A stretch of DNA of 64,000 nt from Malurus cyaneus samueli (GCA_009741485.1 CM019216.1:51905943-51969942), one strand, 5' to 3'. Shown: positions 27,401 through 42,115, counted from the first letter of the stretch. The notes: generated from the letters alone by a model not told the origin. Numbers and translations are program-made.

Positions 27401-30244
27401 TTCATCAGATGATTGCTGCCCTGTTCTTCAACACCAACACTTCTTTGTGCACCACATAATAGGATTTAACAGATACGAATTCCTGTTTCTGTTTCAGCTT
27501 AAAAGTGTCTCTTAAAAACTTTTGAATGAGAAATAGGCTTTCACATTTTCTCACTGGTCTCATTTTGATACCTCCTCATGGTTTTTCATTGGTCAGGATA
27601 CAGAGTGCATGTACATGTCCAGAGACAATTATTGTGATTAATGCATTCATGAGTAAATAGATGGTACTGGATGCCAGTGAGAGCTACCACAGTTGTCACA
27701 TCCACTTCACTTGATCAAAGTTTATTTCCTTGGTAGTTTGGGTGCACTGTTGTAGATGCAGTGTTCACTATGTTTACTGTACCTGAGCTATGCTATTGCT
27801 GCATGTGTGCATTACCAAACAGTGTTTCCATGACCATTCTTACACTTTAAAAAAATTAAAAATTAAATGTATCCTCTCCATCTTATTCCAGACAATCAGA
27901 TCATCAAAAGTGTTTCATTCTCATCAGTTTCAACTAAAATGCAGGTGAAATTTTTTTCGCCAACTAATTCCCTCAAGAAGATGTCAACAGTCTTGTCACA
28001 GAATCATTGCAGTGATGGTTTGTTCTTTCAGTCAGGCATTGGCTGGCCTGTATTTACCAGGTCTAACACTGTAATTCCTCAGCCCAAATCCAAGCTTTAC
28101 AGTCATCTGATAGATTCTGTGATGAAGCTGTCAAACCTTTCCCACAATTCTGAAAACACTTGGCCCTCTGCGTTCCAGTTCCTAATAGAGTGGGACCAGC
28201 AGTACCTTTCCAGGGGATACCTGCAAAAATAACATTAATCTTTAGCCAGGAAAAAAAGACTTTTTGACTAGCTTCTGGAATTTCTTGGGCTTGGGGCAAG
28301 CTATAAGAAGAAACAGACCCAGCAAAACAAATTTGTTATGAAAAGACAGAATAATTAAAGTTTAAATTGAAAGATTGCCACTACTAATTTTGGGAACTGG
28401 AGAAAAAACTAGTCAACAGGAGGGATGGTATATGCCATAGTACAGCATTCATTTCACTGAGGCCACTACAGTTATAAACACTTCACCTTAGAGAAATGTT
28501 TGGCAGTATCCATCCCAGACTTCACAGTCAAGACAGTGACTGGCAAAAAACATGACAATTTCCCAATTTTAAATCGTCTGTAATGTGGAATAAGATTTCT
28601 CATAAAGGCTACATTCTGGGACACACAGGTTTAGCTCCCAGAGAATGTTTTATACAAATCTGTTACTTACTAAAGTTTTGGTGCACTCATTTAGTCTGCA
28701 TGCCACTTAGGCAGTTGGAATCAATCAGAGCAACATGGTTAGGGGAGATGTAACTGAATGGCACACAACAACCATGACAATTGCACTACAGCTCCTGCAA
28801 GGAGTAGTTGCCTTGCCATGTGAATTTTATTTTCAAGCATGTATTTTTCAGGCAAAACAAGTCTCTCCTATTTTTGAAGCAGTCTGTGTGGTATCTCTCT
28901 GCCTTCTGAGTGCTGATGTTCTCATTCGTTAACTTTAGAAATTCGGTGTTCTGATTACCCAAGGCCTATTGAAGCTGGTCACTGTCTGCCCGCCGGTTTT
29001 CGCTGGCTCTGGATCAAGTCCCCAAAGAGTTCTAAAAATATATATGATATGTTTACAGAAATTACAGTAATCTATTTAGAGTGCAAATACATGGTAACTG
29101 ATGACATCACAGGGAAGTATTTTAATGGTTTATATTAACAGATCCCTGTGGCTTATAACAATAAAAGTAATGTATTTTTTCTTTTTCATGTCTGTTACAA
29201 ATTCCTGGGTTTTTCTGTTAATATTGGGCATAACATACTTTCTGTGATATTAATAATAATTTATCCCTGTGATCCCAAGCCAGATCATGTCAGTATTAAG
29301 ACTTTCATTAACCTGAGTCAGTGGTGGGTCAGACTTTGGAATAAATGAAAGCAGCAAAACCCAAGTAGTTTTGAACAATTATTTTTTAAAATTTATATCA
29401 TTGCATTGAAAAAAAAATTGGATAAACAAGATTTTAAAGGAATTGTTAGAGGAAGTAATTTGAAGATTTCAGAGATCAAAGTCTCTTGTGATTTTTGAGT
29501 TTGCTAAAGAGAGTAGGACTTCTGTATTAATTTATGTATCCATCAAACTTTTAATATAGTTGAATCTTCAGGAATATCTTAGGGGGTGAAAGAATATAAC
29601 CTAAGGTTACACCTGAAGATGTTTTTGCTTAATCCTGTAGTCTCTTAGAGCCTTATCCTAAAATGTAACTGGATTTTGAGCCATAAAATGAATGTTTGTT
29701 CTTCCGTGTGCAGCACATACAATCACGATGAGAAGGAGCTCTGTTTCTTTCTCCCTTGTCTATTTTTTGCTCTGTCATATCACGTTACTGCAGTGCACCG
29801 GAGAACTAATTCAGACTCTGTTCCAGCTTCTTTGACCTCTTGTATACTCTAAATATATTTTACCATTGGTGAGTCTGAATAGTTAAAGTATTTGATTCCA
29901 CCTACTTTGCACTTCAAATATAGCTGAAAAAAATCCAAGAAGAATGTAGACAACAAAAGGAAAATAGCCATTGAGATCCAAATCACCTCTTCTGAGATTG
30001 GTGCAGGTTGCTTTTTATTTGAATCCCCTTTTTCCTCAGATACTTTAAAGTATCATTTCTTGGGTGGATGTTTCATGTTTTAAATGTTGTCAGTCAGCTT
30101 CATGCACTCAGTAAACATTGAACTAACACCATGCCCTTAGTATGCTGTTCTCATATTTAGCATACCACAATTCACCTCTTTGCCACCCTACTAGGCCCTG
30201 ATCACTCATTAGAGAAAAAAATAGGTAGGAAATAAAAATAGAAT

Positions 30245-30789
30245 TGTCATGGTTTATGCCCAGCTAGCAACCAAGCGCCACTCAACCTTGGTCTTACCTC
30301 ACCCACCACAGTGGAATGGGGAGAAGAATCAAAAGTAAAACTTGTAGCTTGAGATAAAGTAGTTTAATAATTGAAACAAGGTAAAATATCTAATAATAGT
30401 AAATAATAATAATAATTATAATAAAAGAAAAAAAAATGAACAAGGGATGAACAAAAGGCATCCTGTAGCTCATTGCCTGATAACTAATGCCAGACCCTGT
30501 CCCAGGACCCAGATAATCCTCCTCCTGTGTAACTCCTCCAGTTCATACATCGGGCTTCATGCATTTTCTATAGTGTGGGAATATCCCTTTAGCCCATTCA
30601 GGTCACCTGTCCCAGTTACTCTCCCTCCCAGCCTTTTTTGCATAACTTCTCACTGGCAGAGCATGAGACACAAAAGTCCGTGACTTAGAATAAACACGAT
30701 TTACAAAAATCAAAACATTCTCATGCTGAATCCAAAACAGCACTACAGCAGCTACTGAGAATAAGGTAACTCTATGCCAGCTAAGGACA
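30245..30789 (+). mobile_element. Solo LTR of an avian endogenous retrovirus, 545 bp
   Basis: The element starts TGTCATGGTTTATGCCCAGC and ends with GCTAAGGACA, a TG...CA pair. It is flanked by near-identical 5-bp direct repeats, agaat (30240-30244) and ggaat (30790-30794), as expected for an ERV integration. Internal order matches an LTR family I recall as frequent in bird genomes: a GATAAAG..TTTAATAATTGAAAC segment, an AAT-rich array (about 30385-30430), a C-rich middle with CTCCCTCCCAGC, then CTCGCTGGCAGAGCATG-like and CAGCTACT..AAGG words near the 3' end. No gag, pol or env sequence is attached, so this is a solo LTR left by recombination. The subfamily name is uncertain. Confidence 0.75.
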
Positions 30790-33700
30790 GGAATGAAAAA
30801 AAAAAATCCAGATAAAGATAAAAAGAGACCACATACAAATAAGGTGAATGAAACCACATGCAAATAAGGCAATTCCGAGTTTGCTTTCTTTTTTTCTAGT
30901 ATCTGCGTCTTCCACACATTACATAATGCATGTTAAACCTGTTGTAATATTTTAGGCTTTGTGTCCCCTCCTTATGTTAAGACAGCCTTATCAGAGGCAA
31001 TTCTGTACCTCAGCTCCCTCCACACACAGAATAGTCTGAGCACCAGTCAGCCAGTCCCAGTTCTCCTCTGGGAACAGAAGTCAGAGGATCCAGATGACAA
31101 GGAGGGAAAGGGGCTCCTGCATAAGCAGCATCTGGCTCTTTGGCAGATTTGTCAAGCACTTGTGCTAATGGGTTTGGATTTGCCCAGGGGTCTTTTATGT
31201 GGTTACATTGCAGATGGTCTGTCTGTCCTATCTTCTCCTTTTGAACACTTTTATAAAAAAAACCCCAAACTGATAAGGTTCTTTATGGGTCTCACAAGAT
31301 GCCTGTGCAGGCTCCTTTCTGTTAGTCATCACAATGCTTTCCATATATCCAAACGTGTGTCTTGAGTTTTGTTGGCAATTCTGGACTTAGTTCTCCAGTT
31401 TAGCTGCCAAGTGATATAATTTACTGTGATCTGAGTGCGTATTCTTGTCAATTTTTTGGGGGAATTTCTTAATGTCATTTGTAGAGCAGAAGTAACTTTA
31501 CCTCCCCTTGAAGCATGAAAAATACTCACCTTCCACTAGCCGTCCACCTTTGAAAACATGAGTTCAAATCTGGATTTGGTTAAACATGAAAATTAGCATG
31601 ATGGTCTCAATCTAATTCACAGGGGATTTGTGTCTGCCATTTAAGAGAGGCCCAGGACTGAAGCAGCAAGTCTGTGGGAAGGTATGTTTGGCAGAGCTGT
31701 GCAGAAAGGCATATGCGGTGCCCAAATAAATAAAGCAATTCCACGGATCAACTTTTTAACAGAATTATTTATTGTGTGGCGCAAGTGCAGAAGAGGGCAG
31801 AGAGGGAGAACATCCTGTTTGGTGAATTCTGTTTAAGTTCTGTTTCAATTTACAACTAAATCTCTGTCACTTTAATTTTTAAAGGTTTTGGGATTTTATT
31901 TGCTTTTCAGTGTAAAAGTAATTGGCAGGTGACTAGACATAAGATCATGTTTTATTCCTATGTTATTTCAGGCTTATGTCTTATTTTCCTTCTAATTATG
32001 TAGATTAAATTAAATAGAAAATAAACCCCTGTGCTCTCAAAGATGTAGTGCTTTTCATGACTTTCTCAAAATAGTACCAGAGAAGCACATTCATCCCTGT
32101 TAGCATTTAATTATTATACCATGTTTCCCAACAGCAATATTTTAACATTTGCTGAGAAATAAGAGTAATTGTATTATAAAAAGCAATCATGTTGTTATGA
32201 ACATCTCATACTCTGCCCTGTCTTGCAAATCAGGTTCTTGGGGAACTGTTAGGGAGCCTGTAATGCAGTAAAGTTGCAATCTTGCATCTGCAATATGGAC
32301 ATGGGTGGACTTAAAAACCAACAGCACTGTAGGGCTTGTTTCCTGCTACCTTGTTTTTCCCTCAGTACTTGGACAGAAGGGGATGTTTAATGATTTTAAA
32401 AGGCTAAGCATTATGTCAGAAGTCTTGGTGAGATCAGACCATTTGGTGTAAGCCATGTTTTGAACAGAGGGAGCTGTAAAGGATGGTTACCAGCAGAGAG
32501 GCTGGCTCCCAGAGCTGCTGTGTGTGTGCTGGGGAATGGTGGCTCTGCCAGTGCCCCACTCCTGTGGCTCTGGCCAGGCAGGCAGGGATGCCCTGGCCTG
32601 ATGGCTGGGTTATCAGCATGCAGGCTGAGCTGGAACTGGAGGTGTTACAGATTTGCAGCTGCTACCTGCCCCTTCTGTGGCCCAAGGGCATAATTCAGGG
32701 GAGGGGAACTGCACCCCAGAGTTCTCAGCGACACGTATTTATTAACTCTTAGAAAAATCACCTACTTCACCCCAAATGAAAAAGGTGTGTGTGCTTTAAG
32801 TCTCAAATTATAAAATAACTTGGGGAAATCAAACAGAAAAGCAAAATGAAATGTAGTCATTTTATATCAATTGTAAAGAATGGCCAGATCGGTGCATTTA
32901 TCAGAGCATCATTCTCTCTCTTGCTCAGAATAATGGAATTTGGTTTGAATGTAATTAGTTAGGGAAAGTTCTTTCACATTCTTCCAGGCAATAAGATCAT
33001 CCTGGGCAAGATGACAAGGGGTTTGTGCAGCACACCTTGTGTGCCTTGCCATCCAGAATGGCTGTGCCCAGCAACACCTTCCAGGGAGTGATCAGATCTG
33101 AAGCAGTTAAGGCATCAGGCAGTCAGCAAGTTGCATATATTTGTTTTGTATTGTAAACCAAACTCATTGTTGGGACTGCTATTAGAGAACAGAAATAATT
33201 ACTTTTGACACAAACTGGTTTGGAGCCAAACATAATGTGCTCCACATGAGGTAAACTACAGAATATTTGTCTTGGGAGCCAAGATTCAGATCAGGTTTAA
33301 CTTATAAAGGGAACTTCACTGTTAAAAGTGAGATGTGTTAATGTTTCCCACGTTAAGACTGCTTGCCAGTAACTCTCTGTATTTTATATTTACCTCCCTC
33401 CAAAAAGAAAACAAAATCCCAAAGAAGATTCAGAATGTTTGCCTTAAAATATGAACAGAGAACGAAAACTACAAGTTTTTGGCAAGTCCTCTATTCTGCT
33501 TAGTCTGTCACCATAACTTACCCTTTCTGGAAGCTGGTGAAGTTCTTGCCCCTGTACTGGTGGCTAAAGAAATTACATTGAAATGAGGTATAGTCACTCT
33601 TAATACAGCACAGCCCGAAAGAGCTTCTTTCCCTTTGGACATTCCCTGGTGGAGAAGAACCAATGTTACAATAACTAGTTTGCAATAGAACAGACATCTC

Positions 33701-34555
33701 AATTGAGGGTGAGTCAGATGCAACCCGCCCATTGCTTTTTTTTGTATGAAAACTTGAGTTCACACTTACATCATGCAGGCTCCATGGAAGCCAACAGCAA
33801 AATTCCCAGCCCTTCGTCCCTGATTTCCCAGTTTTAGGTTTGCTTAAATATTGCCTGACATGGATACACTTGATTTTATTATATTTCAATTCATAATGTT
33901 ATCACTACAGTAAGCAGTGTCACTTTGAAGGCTGTGTTTTACAAATGACTGATTAGCAACAGGCTCGTAACTGGCAGAGCTGATCATCTCATCATTCCTC
34001 TGTTAATACAGCAATAAATGTCTTTGTTGCTCAAATCAGACTCAAAACTCCAAAGAAAGATCCTTTAGTTGTTGGGTTTGTTACTTGTTCCTTATGTCCA
34101 GCCAGGTCACCTGTCAGAGGTGTAGCAGGGACTCTGAAATTTCCAGCAGATTTTTCAGATGCGCCTCTGAGCAGTTGTTCTGCAGAAGTGGTGGCATGGG
34201 AGGGAAGGCCACAGGCTGGCTGTTTGCATTCCAGCCATCTCCACAGAAGTGTTTGCTATTTGTTTATGACACAGCACATCATGTTGTAAGAATCACAGTA
34301 TTTGCAAATGCCTGTCACATCTGGAAGTGATCAGAAGCTGTTGGGTGAACTACTCTTTGAAAATGTGGCCCTGTGATCCAAGGACTTGCATTTAGATCTT
34401 ATATATCTGTAAACTGGTAGTTTGTATTTCATGTAAGTTGGATACTTGACAGCTCCCCATGGAACTGTGGTGTCATTATCACTTTTGATTTATTTAAATA
34501 CTCACATAAGGACTTCAAAACCTACTTTAGGTATTTTTTTGTTCTGTTTTTTAGT

Positions 34556-34586
34556 TTTTTTTTGTTTTTTTTTTGTTTTTTTTTTT
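34556..34586 (+). repeat. T-rich low-complexity run
   Basis: Runs of T broken by single G. It could be a decayed poly(T), but no retroelement body is recognised beside it. Confidence 0.7.
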
Positions 34587-37500
34587 AAGTAGCAGGTGCC
34601 TGTGTGCCTTTATGTGTTTGCTGTTGACATACCCAGGCTTGGAATGGACCGGCCTGTATGTGAAAATAAGAGAATTGAGCACCCAGCCCTCTGTTCTATT
34701 TTTCCAGTCCCTGGTCCTTTAAACTTAATAGTTTAGGTGTTCTCTGTCTCACTTTTGAAGTGGTTTTCTCCAACCAGCTGCCTTTTTCCTTGAGAAGATG
34801 CGTGTTATCTATTCAAGCACCACATTACTTCTTTCTAGAGACTTCCTCGAGTGACTGAAGTGTAAACCCTGAGCTAAAATTGCATCCATCAAAACTCTGG
34901 CTGTCACATTAGGGTAGCCCAGAAAAGAGATCTCAAAGCTGGGATCCAGCTGGCCAGAAGGTGTTGTTCTGCATAGCTTTGCTTTTTGTGTTTACACCAT
35001 TTTATTAAATCAGAATGGAACCGTTTCCTATATAAAACTATCATTTGCCTTCATCAGCTCAAACCAGTCTTAAGAGTGGAGAGATGTGATGGAAGAGGAG
35101 CATATTGGAAAAAAGCATCCCATATTATTTACTTAGCTTTTTCAGTGTCAGCCTGCCTATTTCCTTACTCTGAATCTGTGTTTTGTAATTGAACACTATC
35201 CTGAGTGTAGAGAGGGTGAGCTGGTAGTTTATGCTGAGGTAAATAACTTAGTATGTTCCACTCCCCCTGATTTGTCTTGGGTTTTTTAAATTTATTTTTT
35301 ATTGTTGTCTTTGGACAGGTCAGCTACATGTCCAACAGGAGAGTCCAGAAATATCTCCTAGATAGCATTTTATGTTTTATCCAAAAGTGTGGAAATCTGA
35401 ATTAATTTTACATTGTCTTTTGTGACAGGGAAATGGTATTCAATCCCAATAAAAGTCAGAAAGCAGTGAAAAATTAATGTAATGTGGATTTGTGGCTGAC
35501 TGAACTGCACTAGGATAGACAGCTTTCTGTGGTTTTCTGGAAACCACATTAAATGACATCAAACTCAAAATAAAATGTCTCAGTCGATCAGAAACAAGGG
35601 AAACCATGCAGTTACTGACCTTTAAGCAAATAATAGTTTTCAGCAATTATACAGCACGACAGTCCAAGCCACCTAAGTTCATTCCTGTGTTTAATTATCA
35701 TAAGAGCAAACCTAAACTTTTCACCTTCAGGCAGAAAAAGAAAATACCACTGTTTTTCTTTTCCGACAAAAATAAACTTGAATTTGTAAGCAATTGCCTT
35801 TCACAGTATTTAGTAATTTCATCTCATTAGACTCACAAAGAACAAATCCTTTCAGTAAAACAATATCTGTTTATTATCATAGCAGTGGCCATATACTGCA
35901 TCAAAAAAAGCTCCAGCCTTTGGCAGTTGCTCATGCGATGAGAAAAGAGGGAAGCATAGTTTAATAAAGACAGAAAACATCTGACACCTAATTGTTAGGA
36001 AGCACAGAGAAGCTCAAGGTGGCACAAGGTCAAAAAAGGGAAGGTGATAGCAAAAACTTGACCAGGAAGATGGGAATGGGGGGTGGGGAAGAAGCTGCAG
36101 TGCTGCTAAAAGAAATGTCTTTTTCTCTAGCTGTGAATGGTGTAAGGGGCAGGCTACAATGCTGGCCTTTGTCACCAAACCTGCTCGCCCACGTTCTCAG
36201 CTGGGCCCTCTGCATCAAGTGCATCCCAGGCACGGACACTGGCTGCTGTCAGACAGCTCCTGTAATGTAATACTGTCTGCAAGAGGGTTTTTTCTCCTGG
36301 AATTGGAGCTTGAATAGCCACGAGAAGGACAATAAGCAGGAAAGCAGCACTGAGATACAATCAAAACCTGTGCCCCTTTATGCCCTGAAGAATTAACCTA
36401 AGGAGTCCCATCCTCTGTAAGACAAGCAGTTTAACTGAGATTGAAAAAGCTATTTAAAAAAAATCAGGCACTTCTGAGTTTTCCTGGAATTACTGTTGCT
36501 TTATATTAGAAGGACTCTCTCTCCAGTGCATTTATTGCAATATCTGGGTATGGGTTCTTTCCTGTGAGCTTGAACTCATGTGCTGGGAAGCTGCATGGTG
36601 ATATTCCAGCTTGTAATGAACAGTCAACAGTGATTCTACTACAATCCTTACTTTATACTTAGTGTTCTGAAAAGCTGAACCTTGTGGGGTTTTTTGTTTG
36701 TTTTTTTTTTTTTAATTACCTACATTGTATTCCTTAACATGGTAGAAAAACTTGGATATTTTAATTCCTCATTTCACTAAGGTTCCCTCTCTTCAATACC
36801 CTCTATGTAACATTGGTTGTAGATTGACAGAAGTATTTTTGGAAGTTTTTGGAATATCAATGTGACTACACTTTTGCCTCTTTCCATTACTTTTTTAATA
36901 TGAATGTTGACACTGTACTTGCAAACACATAAGAATCAGAAATTATACAGTTAAAAGCCATCTCCTATCCCCAAATGGTTGCAAAAAGTTTCACACTTAC
37001 TTTCTGTATTGCTAAAAAAAAAAAAGTAATAAAATAAAACTCTGTGGAGCATTTGCTGGTTTTATCAGTATAACATGGCATTATTATTTGTTTTTAACTC
37101 TGTCAAGCTCCCAGAACTTGTGTGTTGGAGCAGCAGCTTTTGTGATATTGTGCCTAGAATAGCAGAAGTTCTGCTGTTCTGGCCATCTGCTAAATTTAAC
37201 ATCTATAGGTGGGCTTGATAAGCTGGGGAAAACAAGAGGGTGGTCATCTCAAGGGAACAAATTTATCTCTTCGGTTTTGCTCTTCCTTCCTTATCTTTCA
37301 CAGTGACAAAGAAAAAAAAAGACAAATTTACATAAACAGTGAAAAAGCATCTGAGAAAGAAAGTACTAACTTGTATTTTGGGGTTGGTGAAATAATTGGA
37401 AATGTTACTCATTTGAGGAGTTTTCTTAGGCTATGTGCTATGTTGCATTATTGGCAAAAATCTTCTGTGGAAAGGTGTTGGGAAGTTTTTTGTTATGTAT

Positions 37501-38347
37501 TTACATGCCTAGGCACATGTCTATGTGTATATTTAGCACCAAAGAATTATTTTAAGTTTGGATTCATCTGTGTGTTACTGTGCATGTATTTATGTGCATA
37601 TTTCTTGGAAACCTGTCCATCATCCAGAATCTCTCTCTCCTCACCTTTCTTACTGCTCACTGTAGTATTTGAAATGGTTGGTGTGACTTCTTTTTAATTG
37701 CATTATTTGCAGGTCATGTAGGTGCAAGTAAGCATGAAAAATATCTGGCCCAAATATGAATGTAATGTGTAAATACAGTTTAAAAAAAACCCCCAAAAAC
37801 AAAACCCCAAAACACTAGAAAAAAAAATCCCTTTATATTTATGGTGTATCTAAATTATTGCCTATTTTAAATTTTGCTGCAGGTTTTATGTAGATTTTAT
37901 TGGACAAATGACAGTTGTGTATGTGCATACGTTTTGATTTTTTTTGGCAAAGTAAAGGCTTGTATGAGATAATTCAGACTGCATATGAAACAGAGGTGTG
38001 CTCACTAGTCCTGTTCAGACCATGCTGGAAAGATCTGCCTAAAAAACTGTGGGAAATGCAAAAAAATATTACTCCACTTGTCTTCAAAATGGTGTAGTTG
38101 ATCTGGGAGCTGAGCTGATACCATCAGGAAACAGATTTAGCCGAGTTTGAACAGTTCCGTTACCCAAATTTCCTATTGCACTAAAAGTTAATTTTAAATA
38201 AAGGGAAAGTCCCTGTTCATTTGATTTCAGAACCTCCAGGGTAGCTGATACTTAATTGGACAAGACTCCAGTTTTCTGTGAGAAAGTATGGAATGTTTAA
38301 GAACTGGGGTTATGACTGAAGTGATACGGGAAAAACAGGGGCAAACG

Positions 38348-38395
38348 TAACAATAATAATATATAATAATAACAATAATAACCTAACAATGATAA

Positions 38396-38428
<33 letters not shown>

Positions 38429-38440
38429 TAATAGTAATAA
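38348..38440 (+). repeat. (TAA)n / (AAT)n microsatellite, imperfect
   Basis: About 93 bp dominated by AAT units, with a pure run in the centre (about 38396-38423) and degenerate flanks carrying AAC and TAG variants. It stands alone, unlike the AAT array inside the LTR at 30245-30789. Confidence 0.9.
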
Positions 38441-41400
38441 GCATTTTGCCACAATGAAGTTTAGTGAGATTCTGCTAAAGAAGTGTATGTGGCAAATTCC
38501 CTATAAAACAATTTTAAGAAGACAAAGCCTTTAAAATTACTGAAAAAATCTTCGTTATGATTGTTAAACTAAATTAAATTATTCCATTTTAAATAGCCTC
38601 CATGTAGTCCTTCTTTTTGCTTTCCTGTAGTTTAGATTTGCTTCAAATTCTGCAAAAAGGAATCGATATTTGTAAAATATTCTGGTTAGGCTGGGATTTT
38701 AAGCATTTTGTTTTCATGTTAGAATGTTTACTCTTTCATAAATCTTTGATAAATTATTTCATACTTTTGATCTTGTTGGTAAAAACGTTTGAACTGTAGT
38801 AAAGGTAGATTATGTAGCAAAAAGTTTACATTTTAAAACATCGTCTTTTTCAATAAAATTACGTCAATATGTTCTACCTGTAGAATTAATAAAAAGTCAG
38901 TGGGGTTACAACCTGTGAAAGGACCCAGCTCTTACTCCACCTTTATGATAGTTAAACTGGAAATGCAGATAGATAACAGAGTTATAACAACCCAGATTTT
39001 CTGAAAATAAATTTTATCTCTGCTGAAGAAAAGCAGTGCACAAATGGATATGTGATTGTAATGAAAGGGGGGGAAAAGAGGAATTTTAAAAACACAACTG
39101 TAGAAGTGAGGCTTTTACTTTTTACCTTTAAAATGACATTAGTGAAAGCTTTACTGAAATACAAAGATGCAGTTGTCTAATGGGGCAATCATAATTAGTC
39201 CTAGTTAACATTCCTGTGCAAGTTTGGAGTATGGTGCTGGGCTGTGCCCTCTGGTGCTCTGGGGTGGAGCACGAATTCAGTTCATCCACACTTGTAAAGA
39301 TGGGATAGAAAGGGATGGATTTTGTCTCTTTGGATGCTGTTTCTTAATCCATCTCTGAGCATAGGTTAACCCTTGGAAAGGTGCAACTTCAAGCCAGGGA
39401 ACAAAAGATGCTCTAATGGGAAGGCCCAGAATCCCCACACAGACATATTTTTGATTCAAACCTTCACTTGGATACAGTTGTCCACAGGCTGGAGTTAAAG
39501 CCTGCTGAGATCTGGGAGACTCTTCTGTAAAATGGAATGTTTTAGAGACTTTTCCAGTAAGCCTCTGAAATGATCCACTAAGCATGTGCAAATACCAACT
39601 TTCAAAACCTTTCAGCACAGCCAAAGCAGAAGAAAAGACAAATCTGTCTTGCCAGGTTTCAGATTTTTGCTCAGAAGCTGGGAATAATGCAAACCGTCTC
39701 AAGAGATAATTAAAACATCTTCTTACTGCGCAATCCATTTCCTGTCAAAGCTTATATTTTTATGCAATTTAGCATTTTACTTACTTATTCTAAAAAGCAG
39801 TCTTGCAGGAGACAATGCAGGAGGGAGAAGACTAAAGCTCAGTTATGTGCCTGGCAGAGAAGCAAACTATGTAAAATAAAATTGTATGGTGTCGTTTTTT
39901 AAGCACATTCAACAATAAACTTTATTCTGTCTGAATTGGAACACACTGCATTCACTAGAAAGCAGTCTTTAATAAAGAGCTGCACAAATGTAGAAGTATT
40001 AATTACTCCTTCAGAGATCTCTTTTAAACTTTTTTTTTAGTGCAATACTGAAAGCACATACTGAAGCTCAACCTGCTTCTGATTAAGTCAGTGAAAGCAG
40101 GACTCTGATAAACATTTAGTTTGACAAAATGAATTCAAGATGTTGGAATTATTTCATCCGCTTTACTAAGCATTTTTCCTGAATCCTCCATTCACTGAAA
40201 GATAAGATTTTAGTAAGCCTGTTACATCCTCCTGAGAATTTTGTAGGCTAAAGGTAAACTAAATGTGTCCAGAAAAGTGAATTGAATGATATGTGTTACA
40301 CAGACGGTAACGTGCACTTCTGTAAATAAGTCACACAGGGATATATTAAAGTAATCCTTGTACTTGTTCACACAGAATGGAGCACCCAGGATAATATGGT
40401 GTATACACATTATTTTGTGAAACTTTTTATTGGTTTGGATATCCTTTTTATTCTAAATAGACTACCAACAAGTGCAAGATGTCTTTTACTCATGCAGAGA
40501 AAATGTCTATTTATGAATGCACTACTTCTAAAATAATTATAGTTAATTAACTTTCCAAGTCTGTGGAGTGGGATGCCATTTGCTACAAGAAACAAATTAG
40601 GAAGATAAAAATGCTTCTCTGCACAGAAGGTTCCAAGCTGGTTTGGAACAATGAATATTCCTTTTACAGAATGTGATTGTTTATATTCTTTGCCAAGAAA
40701 GTGAATTAATGGACCTAGTTTTCTGATTAAGAAAATCTGATTTGATTGAGAAAACTTTATTCATTTGACTGTGAAAAGTGCTTAAGATGGATACTTCTTA
40801 AAACACTAGGTAGGTGAACCAGTGATTTTGCTTATGAAAAGCTGCTGAAGTATTTGCATTTGTGGCCATGATATATGCCTGTCTGAAAAGAAATTATTGT
40901 AATTTTTAGGCTAACCAGGGGAAAAAAAAAAAAAAACCAACGTGTGAACCTTCTAATCTGGAACTGCCCATTAGGTATCTGTGTGCTGATCATACTTCAA
41001 CAGGAAATGGTGATATTTAAAACTGCCAAGTGAACACGTGGGGAGCATTACACTCTATATGCAATGAAACACGCATGGTTTATTTTGTGTAGCATTCTTC
41101 TGCTCCCTTAAATACATACAAGATGGGAACTCATAGACTTTTTTTAACCTTTAGCTGCTATCCTTGTACAGAAACTGCTAAACAAAACCTGGCAGACTTG
41201 TAAACAACTTGAGTTCATTTTATTTTGTCTTACACTGATCTCATTTCCAGTAGATAATAAATGTAATGCGCTGGTGACAGATGTGTAGAAATGTATATAC
41301 AAGTAGATGAAGAAATTTGGTTCAACATGTCGCAGTTCATGTTGCATTTTATGCCTTTGCATTTCCTTGAATATGGCTGTAAAATTCTTACCTTCTGATG

Positions 41401-41929
41401 CACGGTCTCCAGCAATACCGATTTTTTTCTGCTCATGCAGAGTGCTGCTGAGGAGGCTAACCTGCTAGTGACTTAGCAATGCATCTCATGGTTGATTTAG
41501 GAGATTCTTTGCGTAATGATTTCATTTTCTGGAGAGGGAAAAAAATAGATTCAGACAGCAGACCCATATTTGATGGAAAGATGGTTGAGTTTTGTTTGTT
41601 TTTTCATAGAGGAGGATGTGTGGAGCACAGAAGATGGCTTCAATGTGAAACTTAAAATAAATACTTAAGATGTTGGGTGTTGCCTTAACAATTTGTCATT
41701 GATTGTCCTAGTCAGAACACGAATACATGAAAGCTATTGTTCTGACTGAACTATCCAACTGTTCATCGCTTTCCTCACCATCTCAGCCTTCTACAAAGTA
41801 ATTAGGCTTTTATACAGCTCTGTAAGACAATCTTTCTGCTGGCCTTTGGAGTATACATATGGTAAATCATTCTCCTGTTACAGGTGGGCTGGCAACTTCA
41901 CTTACATACAGCAAAATTTTTTCTCTGGG

Positions 41930-42115
41930 GGAAAAAAATCAGTGTAATTAATATATAAATGAAGCAAGGTGTAGGCGAGCATACTCTGCAAATTGGATTG
42001 CAATTACCGGGCTAACCAGAAATGTTCCTTGTCTGCTCTGTCTTTGTCTGAGAAGGGCCGATCTGTTGTCACTGCATGAAAGCCATCTACAGGCCCCCAG
42101 AGTAACTGTGATGCT
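41930..42115. promoter_or_regulatory. Candidate conserved intronic element
   Basis: A compact, complex-sequence segment (not repeat-like) with homeodomain-type words (GTAATTAAT at 41944-41952) and a CCAAT/C/EBP-like GATTGCAATTA at 41997-42007. It lies about 0.7 kb upstream of the 125-nt exon. I suspect a conserved regulatory sequence from its texture only; no alignment was possible. Confidence 0.15.

Noticed and set aside
27867..28232. 121-codon + strand frame
   Set aside because: No recognised domain, no splice structure and a chance-like composition inside a large intron.
29705..29740. Word gtgcagcacatacaatcacga resembling the 5' region of U6 snRNA
   Set aside because: The similarity is confined to about a dozen bases; the remaining U6 sequence and its promoter elements are absent.
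32460..32720. GC-rich island tested as a CpG island or promoter
   Set aside because: GC content is raised but almost no CpG is present, so it is not a CpG island.
37209..37697. 162-codon + strand frame with Cys/Leu-rich end
   Set aside because: Sits in intron, lacks homology that I recognise, and the hydrophobic end is a plain T-rich stretch.
39277..39738. 153-codon minus-strand frame
   Set aside because: No domain or homology recognised and antisense to the EYA4 intron; length alone is not convincing in a 64-kb window.
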